A DNA stretch of 64,000 nucleotides from Dictyophora rubrovolvata (taxonomy: Eukaryota; Basidiomycota; Agaricomycetes; Phallales; Phallaceae). The position numbers and the translations under genes are program-made. The stretch is taken from positions 1,302,001-1,366,000 of the forward strand of contig CP114126.1 of the NCBI GenBank assembly GCA_029959195.1, read 5' to 3'. Shown here piece after piece: positions 1-10,206 of this stretch; the stretch's first letter is position 1; each line of letters starts with the position of its first letter. The notes beneath the pieces were generated by a model. That model saw nothing but the letters and a program-made list of their open reading frames with translations. It was not told the origin of the DNA and did not search any database.

Positions 1-963
1 GGGTCTTCTACATCAACGCTCGTAACAAATATATTCCGGGGAAGGGGAACCCGCCCCGACGGAGGAATAAAATGGGGAGCGTTAGCTTTGTCTGAGATTT
101 TGGATGCAAATTCATCTTGGTTTCGAGATGTCGGGAATAGTGGTAAATTATCATGGACAATGCCCTCTTTAATGGTCTGACCGGCATGATCCGCTTGTTT
201 CCAATCATGGTCTTCAGGCAAAGTTTCAGTTTGATTTTTCTGGCGTTGTCGTTTGATTTTTCTCCGTTTATTCCTTGCATGAGTGGATGGTTTACCCAGG
301 CCAGGTGGCACAGGTTGAAGTGACTGAGCCGGTCTGTTACCAAAATAGCTTGAATCTCAATGTAACAACATGCAAGAAAAACCTTACCGAAACTGTTTGG
401 TAGTTGCTGGCCCTGTAATATTTTGAATTATCGTGTTGTTTCTCCGAAGTGGATTGATTGAGGAACCGGCAGTCGAGGAGTCTGTGGTCAGCGAAGAGGC
501 GGAACTACTGTCCGCAGAGGTAGACGAAGTAGCTTCTGAAGAAGCGGAAGTTGACGATGAGCCAGAAGTGGATGTCACGGATAATTTTCTTTTTTTGTGC
601 TGTGAACTTGAAGGGCCTTGTCGCTCTGCTTTACGTTTTGAAGGAATTGGTGTCGTGCGTCGCTTGATCCTAACAAGTTTTAAACACAAACAAGGAAAAA
701 GATTTAATCAAAACATACATTAGGACATCGCCATCTTGCAGCAGACTTATTGGACTTGCATCGAGAAGCTCGTAATCTTCAAGCTCAAGCATTAACCACG
801 AAGACTGTAAGCCCGAACCCTTAAGAAAATAAACATTTTCACAAAGATGATCTTTTAATTTTCCTATTGTTTCAATGCCTAATGGGATAGAAGCCCATAT
901 TCGGAATTCTGACAAGGGAGCCGCAGACTTGACTCGAATACGAGTCGGGGCCGCATTCGTCAT
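1..963 (-). CDS. Coilin-like nuclear body protein (partial, C-terminus beyond window)
   Basis: The gene reads leftward from an ATG at 963 and runs off the window start, so the C-terminal part (tudor-like in coilins) is not seen. Exon 1 (about 963-707) encodes a ubiquitin-like fold resembling the coilin N-terminal domain: RIRVKSAAPLSEFRIW near residue 7, then LQDGDVLM. After a short intron comes a lysine/arginine plus serine/alanine-rich stretch with KKRKLS, a likely nuclear localisation signal. After a second intron (about 377-338) comes VPPGLGKPSTHARNKRRK, like the Pro-Gly-rich 'P-PG-G-STHARN-RRR' block of coilins. Coilin scaffolds Cajal bodies and binds snRNP factors. The call rests on domain order and this motif, not on a database match. 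The gene is divergent from the nucleolin-like gene. Confidence 0.6.
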
Positions 964-1116
964 GAAGATAAAGTGTCACAAAGACATGTCACATTTGAAG
1001 ACAAGTCTTTTACGTAACTTCATCCAAGAAGTTTTTTCTCCCCCCCCCCCACTTTGCTCTGTTGACTTAAGCTTTATTTTCCTTTAATCCCTTCTCTAAT
1101 ATTTTGACACACAAAA
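964..1116. promoter_or_regulatory. Divergent promoter, coilin-like / nucleolin-like, with TTACGTAA
   Basis: The 153 bp between the two start codons must serve both genes. It holds the palindrome TTACGTAA at 1010-1017 and a pyrimidine tract ending in a C run at about 1031-1052, typical of highly expressed fungal promoters and leaders. The same palindrome recurs in the PMI/CCT2 and PMT/DHR1 divergent promoters. TTACGTAA is a known bZIP (Pap1/Yap-type) recognition sequence in fungi; use here is inferred. Confidence 0.45.
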
Positions 1117-2853
1117 ATGCCGAAAAGCTCAATTTCTAAACCTTCCAAAAAAGAGGAAAAGAAGCAGGATGTCAAGCCCTCTAAGCAGGTAACTGAGGTG
1201 AAGAAGGATTCAAAAACAAAAACGAAAAAGAAAGGGTCCCCTCCTCCAAAACCTCCCGCTGAAGCTTCAGATGATGAATCTTCTGAAGAATCAGCCAAAC
1301 CCGTTAAAGTAAAAGGAAAGAAGGACAAAAAAAGTAAAGCATCGATTCCTCCCCCTCCCCCACCAAAATCTTCTCATGAGTCTTCTGACGAATCATCTGA
1401 TGTGTCCTCAGAAGATTCCTCTGAAGAATCTTCGGTGGAACTTCCTACCAAGGAGTCGCAATCAAAAAAAGCCAAACCGGCAATAAAAAACCCAAAATCC
1501 TCTTCATCTGACTCGGATTCTGATTCTGACAGTGAGACCGGGGCCCAGGCGAAAAAGGTCGATGCTAAAACAAACGGCGTCTCGGCTAAAAAAAATGAGA
1601 GTTCCAGCGATGATGATTCATCCGAATCAGACGAACCCTCCGAACCTAAAAAGGCCGAAGACGCACCGAATAAAAAGGCTGAATCTAGTTCGTCGGAAGA
1701 GTCGGAAGACTCTAGCGACAGTGAGTCTGAGGAAGAAACAGGAAAAGTCAAACAGATTGCCGTAAAAAAATCACCAACGAAAACGAAGGGAGATGAAGAT
1801 TCTTCTGACTCAAGCTCAGACTCCGATGTCGAGATGAATACAAAACCAACAAAAGCGGCTCCTGCCCCTAAAGGTATAGTAATTCTGTTGTTTTTCGTTG
1901 CTGGTGTAAGTAACGTGCGTCCTTAGGGAAAAGAAAGGCAGAGGACGATGTTGTTGCGCCCGCCAAAAAAACCAAAGTGGATACTCAGGGGGATGCTTCT
2001 ACGACCCTGTTTGTTGGCCAATTATCATGGAATGTCGATAACGATTGGTTAAAAAGTGAATTTACCGAGGTTGGAGAAGTTATTTCAGCTCGAGTTCAGA
2101 TGGACCGTCAATCCGGCAAATCACGAGGGTTTGGATATGTCGAATTTGCTACGGCGGAAGCAGCCAAGACCGCATTGGAGACATTCCAAGGAAAAGAAAT
2201 TGATGGTCGTGCCATTAAGCTCGATATCTCCACCCCAAAAGAGCACGTTCCCGGTGCTCGCGCGAAGCAGTTTGGCGACACCGCCAGTGCCCCTAGTGCA
2301 ACCCTATTTGTAGGGAACATTTCTTGGAATACAAATGAAGATATGTTGTGGGAGCACTTCAGTCAATATGGACAAGTGAGCAGTTGTCGTGTCCCGACAG
2401 ACAGGGACTCTGGGAGACCCAAAGGGTTTGGTTACATTGAATTTTCCGATGTGGAGAGTGCGAAGAAGGCCTTTGATGGCGCAGCTGGTTCGCAATTAGA
2501 TGGGCGTTACATTCGTCTGGACTACTCCATGCCAAGGGATTCGAGCGGCGGCGGTGGTGGTGGTGGTGGTGGACGAGGTCGGGGTGATGGAAGAGGTCGG
2601 GGTGATGGACGTGGCGGACGTGGCGGACGTGGCGGGCGTGTAAGTTTCAATCGAGACAACGAGATTCTTAATGATATCTAATTTTATTTTATTTTCAAGG
2701 GAGGTCCGGGAGGCGGCCGGGTAAGTCCTTTCATTACCTTATTTTTCCGTTATGTTTATCTTTTTATAGGGTGGTAGAGGTGGTGGCTTTCGTGGTGGCG
2801 CTCGGACAGGTGGTATCGCCTCATTCGAGGGCAGAAAGAAGACGTTTGATTAG
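1117..2853 (+). CDS. Nucleolin-like protein (NSR1/GAR2 type)
   Basis: Four exons (1117-1873, 1927-2639, 2700-2720, 2770-2853) join in frame to 524 residues; all introns are GT-AG and 49-60 bases. Residues 1-270 are alternating lysine and acidic-serine blocks (SSDDDSSESDE and similar), typical CK2-target repeats. Two RRM domains follow at about 275-350 (TTLFVGQLSW ... RGFGYVEF) and 375-450 (ATLFVGNISW ... KGFGYIEF), then a GGR/RGD-rich RGG tail to about 524, encoded partly by a 21-base exon. This is the NSR1/GAR2/nucleolin architecture; those proteins work in the nucleolus on pre-rRNA processing and 40S assembly. Nothing is missing. It shares a 153 bp divergent promoter with the coilin-like gene. 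Confidence 0.93.
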
Positions 2854-3071
2854 TGCCTTCGTCTAGACTGACACTGCTTACTCTCAAAACTTTGTATCGG
2901 TCGTTATGATATATATGCCTCTTTGCTTATGAAAATCGCTTAATAGATTCCTTTCGAAGTCGTGAGTTATGCAGCAAATAACTGATTAACAAAATAGGAA
3001 GTACAATAGGGATTGATGACAAAGAAATACCACTAGGTACCTGTATGGTAATAACGGAAGACTTTCGTGCT

Positions 3072-5155
3072 TCACAATCTTCCATCTTGAAGGGCTTTAC
3101 GCACAGGATTTACAACCATACCTTTCTTTTCGAGACGGTCGAAAAGGACGAAAAGTTTTTCAGCTTCGCGTTCTTTCTCCTCTTCTGTCATTTCAATCTC
3201 GTTATTTTCTCGTGGTCTGTTACGTATACCGGTAATAGGATTTATGGCTTCTCCTTGTGCATCAGTCAATCCAGCAGGTGGAGCCATAATCCCTTTATTG
3301 AATAGGAAACCAGCACAATTACCATACCCTATTTGACTTGCGAGTATGGATGCTGGCGACAGATTTAATTAAATGATCCATGAAGAACATTATTCGGCAC
3401 GTACCATCGGATTCACATATCACGTACAAAAGTTCACCCACTATATCCTTGCATCGAGAGAAATAAACTGAGGACATCAACCTAAGACATCGACCCAGGA
3501 GGTCTTCACGTTGCTCTAATTGCGAAGTTCGATCCCTGTATGATCATTAGATCGACATACTCACCGCCCATTCGTTGAGGAACTTACAAATCCGCAGGTA
3601 ATAGCCACTCCTTCATACGGAGCCTGGCTGCAGTGTTTCCATCTGCCAAACGGGTCAATAAGACAACAAGGGGGGGTAACGTCTCATCCAGATTGACCCC
3701 CTCCTGTTTGCACAACTGTCGTACAGATGGATCATCAGGGTCATTGGGAACATAATGTGCAGTAGTGATATCAAATATATCCCAGGCGTGCTGAACTGTG
3801 TCGCGCGGGGTTGAAGGCGTTAGTCTGGCTGTTGCTGCCGCGGGCGACGAAGGACGGGAGGAAGATATCGAACGTCGCCCAGATGTAGTAACGGTAGTTG
3901 CAAGGGCTGAAAGCGTTTTGTGAAATTTTTCAGCTGTAGGAAGTCGATATGATGAGGAGGTCGAAGTCGATGTAGGTGTCGACGCAGGTGAGAACCACTG
4001 TGTAGCTAAAGGCGCGATGGGTATATTTATCAAGTTGTGGACGACGTGGGTCAAAGGTGGGGAGAGGGGGCAAGGGAAGGTGGGAGGGAGTCCGTTGAAT
4101 AATCTTAGGAGAGGGGGAAGGATACTGTAAAAAAAAAACCCCTCTCAACCTTTGTTTTGAGAAAGAAAATTGCTGAGGCGTACTTGGAAAGATTATCATT
4201 CCACAATTCGCCCATAACCCTTGTGTTCGCCTTGGTGTCCTCTTTATCTTCCGGGTCGGTCATTCGAGGATAACGCCACAAAATGTTAAAGATGAATTTT
4301 AAGAAGTCTACCATGGCATCTTTGGCCATCGTATGTCCTGAGAGCAAAGATGTCAAGAGAAGATCGCATTTCTGACTCAGGATGTCTACGATGCGCAGCT
4401 CTTCTACAAGTTTGGGTATGAATTGTGTTTCCGAAACGGTCGTAAGGAAAAGGAGCCGTGAAGAGAGGAAAATGAAGTCCAGATTAGTCGTCCGCTTGAT
4501 TGGGGTTTCACTCAATAAACATACAGAAGAATAATTATGATACCCACTTCAAGTAAACGAACGCATGCTTCGCCGCCTTGAAGATTCAGTAGAGAATCTC
4601 TACCAGATTCAATAAGAAGTAATGCATTTGCGATGCACCTTAACGCCTCCTGAGCTGATTCAGCTTGCTGCTCACGGGAATCCGTTCCAATACCGAGTAG
4701 GAGCTGCAGGTTCTGAAGGACACATTATAGACGTGCCATTAGAATGAGCCAAGGTAAATAAGTACCTCTGTTTGAACTATGATTTTGGAAGACGTAGGGT
4801 GGCGACCTAAGGTTTTGAGGGCGGATAGTGCCAATGTAATCTCTGGAATATAAACGATTGAATGCAACTCCTGCTTCGCGTTAATTGAATAAGCGAACCA
4901 TTCGGAGATATGCGACCTTTGGCATCTCTTATATCATCTAGTAGAGCTTGAACGATGGTTTCTTTTTCTGGGGCAGAAAATGAGTCGAGTGGTGCTGTTG
5001 CAAAGTGGACAATATTCAGCCGCATGCATAACAAAAAGAAACTGCGATTGGTGTTATTTACTATCGATCAAGCGTTGCAAAGCAATGGTGACATCAGATT
5101 TTGGAGAAGAATGAGAAAGAGCGATATAGTTTGTTACGATAATGTTCGTAGACAT
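3072..5155 (-). CDS. RIC8: RIC8/synembryn, chaperone and exchange factor for G-alpha
   Basis: A multi-exon gene. Start ATG 5155 gives MSTNIIVTNYIALSHSSPK. Recognisable RIC8 blocks in order: SAPEKETIVQALLDDIRD (about 4975), ELRIVDILSQKCDLLLTSL, LPPLVVLLTRLADGNTAARL with KEWLLPADL, then LGRCLRLMSSVYFSRCKD and GYGNCAGFLFNKGIM, and the diagnostic C-terminus EAINPITG ... MTEEEKEREAEKLFVLFDRL. The TGA stop is at 3072-3074. RIC8 is a cytosolic armadillo-repeat protein that folds and activates heterotrimeric G-alpha subunits; in fungi it acts upstream of cAMP and pheromone signalling. A Ser/Thr-rich insertion (about 3850-3990) sits mid-protein. The second exon boundary near 5060-4990 is approximate. 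Confidence 0.9.
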
Positions 5156-5353
5156 TTGTCGTGAGCAATCGTTTTCATCAAAGGGAGTGGAAGTAAAAGC
5201 TGCTTTGTGGTAAAAAAGCGCCAGGCCAGGACACACTACTTAGTGGATTTATCCAGATGATCCGGCTGTTGTCACCCGGATCCACTTACATAATTCATAT
5301 TAGATAAATAAAATAAAATAAAATACAATTGTTCGCCCATTTTAAGATAAGAA

Positions 5354-7403
5354 TCATTTCTCTTTTGCTGGTCGTCGCCGCTTTCTCAGGGTCGAGCTTG
5401 AACTCGTATTCGAGGGCTCTTCTTCCTGCGGGGTGTCAACTGTGAAGTTGTGTGAGTGTGAGGAAATAATGCACAGCAGCTGTAGTGGATACAAACCGTC
5501 AGCGACAAGTTGGACTTCCGCCGGACGCCAGCTTGCTTCGTTAACCGGATACAACCCATAGATGCGGTAGAGCTCAAACACGGCCTGTTCTTTGTCTTTA
5601 GCCTGATACATGTCCCTGTCAACATTGGCAATCCTCGCAGAAACGCATTCAAATCACCTCAATCATCAAATCCATGTCATCCGGTAGTGCTTCCGGTAAA
5701 ACATAACATCTCTTCGCGTGACTTCGCTTCTCCATCACTGTTATCGCGCCGGGTCGCGGCGAGGATAAGTGTTGTTTGGGGCGTATCCCTTTCCGATGCC
5801 AGACTTCGTTGACGACCGGTATAAGTTCAGCGACCGGCCGGGAAGAAGGCTTCAAGCTTCGTTGGAAGAATGGAAAAAAAAGGTCAAGAGAAGACGCACA
5901 TATAGCCAGTCATGGTGATAGTCAATCTTGTGAATGGATTTAAAGATGGCAAACCGGAGGATTGAAATTTTGACTTACCACGATGGGTATATTCAATTCT
6001 TGGCTGATGGGTAATAGCTCGTCGATGTTATAACAAAACTAGGACAAACTGGATGAGAAAAATATTGCAGACAAATAATGTACCGTACTTCGTCATTTTC
6101 CAGGACCAATCTGGCTTTAATGCTTGGACTCAACCTCTCTTGGAAGTTCTTCCTGAACCGATTTAAAGCGGCTTCTTTATCTCCGTAAGTTCCCTAATCC
6201 TCTTAAGCAATGAGGATTCAGATGTACAATTTTAATTCGTACCCCCATATGAACTATAATTACACCATCTTTATCCAATCCCATAAGATCCATGAACTGG
6301 CAATGATCTGTCCATAACTTCGATGAGCTTTGGAAAAGACAAACGATGTGGTCCACGAACATTCAAGTTCCCGCACTGAAGCGTTTACTACATCCTCTTT
6401 CGGAGAGGCCAACTGGGTAAACTATACGACAAAACACTTAATTCGAACAGTAGATTTCGTAAGTACGTACTCACCTGCCCGGGATGAGAGGTCAAGCGAT
6501 GATTATACTTTCTAGCCATTGTTCCGACAGCCTGATAAAATGACGTTTACACCCGTAGTTCATGAAAAAAGAAAACTAGCGCACTTCAAGTTCTTCCTTC
6601 GCAAAAAGAAGGTCATAGCCATACTTTCCATGTGATGCGAAAGGAAACAAATCCGATGAAACGCGCATAAACCGAATGCTGAGGCTCTGTGAATACTCTG
6701 GTAAAGTAGACATCCAGAAAACATACTCATGCATTTCATTCCACTTCATGTCTTTGTGTAAACAAAACTTTCACTTTTTTATTGGAAGCCTACCTCTATT
6801 AGCTTTGGAAGGTCGCGAACATTTTGCAATGCAAGGCCTTTAACATATTCAAGTCCCTTCTTCGAAATAGTATCCAGGCGACATGTCCTTAAGAAATTTC
6901 GGTAAAACGCCTCGAATGACTTTTTCTAATACCCACCGACTACAAAAGATAGAGTCGGGCTTGGACCCACGCAGTAGCGTGTTCAAGCAAGCCTAAACTG
7001 TGTTAGACTTGAACCGTGTAAAGCAAGTAAACCATACATAGCCTAGGCGACCTCCAAAAGTCGTCTTTTTGGGGTCTGCCACTGCAGTAAGGAATGTCTC
7101 AAGCTGTGGTCCCCGTTCCTTTTCAACTTCATAGCTTTTGGATATAACAAGTTCTGGCTGGGAAATAGCCGTTTCTTCCAAGAGAATACCAGGAGTTGCT
7201 TGCAGGTACTCGGTTTTTGATTGGACTGTCTTTACAACTGAACGCGTACTTTTAATTCGCAACTTCTTGTCGGTAGAATGAGCAGAAACTCGAGTCTTCC
7301 GAGCTAAGGTTGATATTCGTTGACTGCGACGAACAAGTGTTTGTTCAATGGGGGATGACTTTGAACTCATGATGAAGGCTTTGGGAAGGGTGCGTAGAAA
7401 CAT
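5354..7403 (-). CDS. UVE1: UV damage endonuclease UVE1 (UVDE family)
   Basis: Exons read leftward carry UVDE hallmarks in order: GGRLGY (about 7040), CLNTLLRGSKPDSIFCSR (about 6980), RVSSDLFPFASHGKYGYDL (about 6620), RLTSHPGQ (about 6485), DGVIIVHMG (about 6260), RLVLENDE (about 6100), CYNIDELLPI, DYHHDW and finally DMDLMIEV plus KDKEQAVFELYRIYG. The HPGQ, HMGG, ENDE and DYHHDW blocks hold the metal ligands of this TIM-barrel enzyme, which nicks 5' of UV photoproducts in an excision route independent of NER. The C-terminal tail is basic (RKRRRPAKEK). Two in-frame starts exist: 7403 (MFLRTLPKAFI-, basic and hydrophobic) and 7370 (MSSKSS-). The first could be a mitochondrial presequence, as UVE1 acts in mitochondria in Cryptococcus. 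No break was seen. Confidence 0.93.
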
Positions 7404-7561
7404 GCAAAATGAATTTTTGCATACATTTATCTGAAACACAATACAATTTTCTGAGACCAAAGAAAATGTCATCAGCCTTATGTAAGCAGGGACGTCTGAC
7501 CAAGGAAAAAAACTTTAGTTTCACATACCCTTCTATTTCGTTAACAGCCTCTAATGGATTA

Positions 7562-9519
7562 TTATTTTACATTATATTTTTCCCAGCCTTGCGTGGCTAA
7601 ATTCTCGATTTTTCGATCTACTTCTAGTTTTTGTTGCAGCATGTAGGCTTCAACACGGTCACCGATTTCTGGTATGCCGGTGCTTAGTACCCTTGCGGCC
7701 AATAGACCACCATTTAAGGCGTTGTTAATGGCTACAGTAGCAACTGGAATGCCTCGCTAGTAGTACATAACATATAGTCAAAAAATATAGGGGGAGCGAC
7801 GAGAAGATCACATACTGGCATTTGAACGATTGAATGCAATGAATCTACACCATCAAGAGTACTGCCTTTGACGGGTACCCCGATAACAGGCAAGGTGGTC
7901 AAAGCAGCTACCATCCCAGGAAGGTGGGCTGCCCCACCGGCGCCCGCGATGATTACCCTAATGCCTTGTGGTTTTCTTATCAATTAATGATCGGGTACGA
8001 AAAAATATGGATACTATATACCTCTACCTCGAGCCGATTTGGCGAACTCCACCATCCTATCTGGTGTTCTGTGTGCACTTACAATTGTTAACTCAAAAGG
8101 AATGTCCAACTTCGACAGTACTTCTGCAGCTGGCCGCATAACTGGAAGATCAGAATCCGATCCCATAATGATGGCAACCAAAGGGAACAAATGTGAATGT
8201 CCACGGGTAGATGGTAAAGGAGCATATAATGAAACTTCCTTGGCAGTATCTGAAGAAAGGGCAGTCAGAAGTGGCTTGAGGCGGGAGCGACACTCGGCGT
8301 CGTTGGCGGCGACAATCGTTATATGTCCCATTTTTCGTCCCTTTCGACATTCGGTCTTCCCGTACAAATGAACACGAGCACCAGGGACGGACAAAGAAGC
8401 TGCTACTAAAGCGTGAACCGGGGCGGGATCGCTGCTCGTACCAATTATATTTAGCATAGTCGCGGACGGTACAACTAATGAGGTGTCGCCAATAGGGAGA
8501 TTGAGAATCGCACGGAGATGATTTTCGTACTGGGAAGTATTGCAAGCCTCGATAGTATAATGACCGCTGTTATGCGGTCGTGGCGCAATTTCGTTAATGC
8601 AAATATCCCCTTATGACGAAATAATTATTTGAAAACAATCAAGACGTCCCATTTGCATACCTCCTTCGAGAATAAACATTTCGACGCCAAACACACCAGC
8701 TCCATCGAAGGTCCGAACCGAATCCTCAGCAATTCTTTTAGCTACCGAATGAATGTCAATTGACCCACGATAGGGCGCAAACACGAGATGGCAGATATTT
8801 TCTTTATGCACTGTTTCAACCAGAGGATATGCGCATGCGTTTCCATTTTTAGCACGGACAACCATTACCGCTGCCTCCTTCGTAAAAGGCACCCAACGTT
8901 CAGCGTATAAGGGTCGGTTAGAAAGGGCAGCCAGAACAGCAGCAATGGCGGTGTCATCTAGGGACCGCAGAACACAATTCCCCCTTCCATCGTACGCTAG
9001 TGTTCTGCTCTTGATCATAAGCGGTAAGCCAAACTCGGCAGCGACTTTCTTTATGCTTTCTGCGGTGGGCTCCAGCGGTGCAAAATCAGCAACAGGCAGA
9101 CCATGAGCTTTCAGGTGCTCTTTTTGGATAAATTTATCTTGTATAATACGGACAGTTTTTGGACTGGGATGGACCTCGATGCCTGTTTCTTTTTGGATTT
9201 CTTCGAGAACGGCAACATTGACATGCTCTATTTCTACGGTTAAAACGTCTACTTGAGCCGCGAGTTGGCGGATAGATGAAGCAGAAGTAAACGATCCGTC
9301 GATGTGTTTCAATGGCGGCAGTGGTGATACGACTTGCTTTGCTGGTGCATGTTCGCCAACGTCGAGAATACTGAGAGGGATATTGAGTCGCGATGCTGCT
9401 TCAGCAAGCATGCGACCAAGTTGGCCTCCGCCTTTCCATTAAGAATATTGAAAATATATAACAAAACTCAATAAAATCACCAGGAAAACCTCACCTAGGA
9501 CGCCTACTTTTTGGCTCAT
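7562..9519 (-). CDS. ADE2: Phosphoribosylaminoimidazole carboxylase ADE2 (PurK-PurE fusion)
   Basis: The start MSQKVGVLG at 9519 is followed by a short intron that splits VLG from [11 protein letters not shown]. The N-terminal half is an ATP-grasp PurK-type domain ([53 protein letters not shown]). The C-terminal half is a PurE-type domain: [22 protein letters not shown] and [16 protein letters not shown], ending WEKYNVK with TAA at 7562-7564. Fungal ADE2 carries both domains in one chain and converts AIR to CAIR in purine synthesis, in the cytosol. All key motifs are present. It shares a 55 bp divergent promoter with RSA3. Confidence 0.96.
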
Positions 9520-9574
9520 ATACGAGGCCTAACGCCGTGACAAGTCACGCTTCCTGTTGGCTTACCAAAAAAGA
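9520..9574. promoter_or_regulatory. 55 bp divergent ADE2/RSA3 promoter with inverted repeat
   Basis: Only 55 bp separate the ATG of ADE2 (9519, minus) from the ATG of RSA3 (9575, plus). The gap contains CGTGAC-AA-GTCACG at 9536-9549, two 6-base arms with a 2-base centre. Such a dyad is a plausible dimer binding site, but no factor is assigned. Core promoter elements of one gene probably overlap the leader of the other. Confidence 0.5.
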
Positions 9575-10206
9575 ATGCCTCCACGCAAAAGAGTCAGGAA
9601 GAGAAAGCGGCGGAATGTATCGTCGTCGTCGTCGTCGTCTTCGTCTTCAGTCGGCTCTTCTTCTGACGATGAGCAGGCCACGAAGGTCGTTCAACCTTCT
9701 CTCGCCGCAAGTGCACAAAAGGCACCGACTGATCTCGACACGAGTTCTGATTCGGACACAGAATCTAACGCGTCCTCCTCATCTACTGTATCTAAAGCTC
9801 TCCCTGCACCTGTTCCAGTGAATCGCCCGCCTCCGGAGAGGCGCGTTCCATCACGCTCCCCTAGTCCTGTCGACGTTAGCATTCCACCAATGTTTCCTCC
9901 CTCATCTGTAGATGGACCGAGCGAGAAGGAGAAAGCATTGAAAGAGAAGTTCCGAAAGTTTTGGATGTCTTCTGTCGCGGATGCCTTCAAAGATGAGCTA
10001 GAAGAGATCAGAAAGGTTGTTCGATTCGTATCATTGCTCATGTTTTCATGTTTTTAAAAGTGCTCTAGGAACCCAATTTAACGACATCTAGGTTGTCGTT
10101 GCTCATTGATGCGTTAGCTTCGGGTGCTGATGTATACGCTTCCAACGATGACCCCTCCGTCAATGAAATGGAAATGGTTTTAGGAGACTCAGAATTCAAG
10201 GAATGA
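9575..10206 (+). CDS. RSA3: Ribosome assembly protein 3 (RSA3)
   Basis: Two exons, 9575-10015 and 10069-10206, joined in phase 0 to 192 residues. The N-terminus is basic (PPRKRVRKRKRR), followed by a serine run and acidic and proline-rich sequence. The conserved RSA3 domain is at about 118-175: KFRKFWMSSVADAFKDELEE, then after the 53-base intron EPNLTTSRLSLLIDALASGA. This matches the RSA3 signature of a nucleolar factor tied to DBP6 and early 60S pre-ribosome assembly. Its TGA (10204-10206) lies inside the end of the convergent amidohydrolase gene, giving an 11 bp tail overlap. The poly-Ser run is coded by near-pure TCG repeats (about 9620-9650). Confidence 0.92.

Noticed and set aside
1374-1751. 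Long serine/acidic open frame antisense to the nucleolin-like gene
   Set aside because: It is the mirror of the acidic-serine codon repeats on the plus strand, with no start context or homology.
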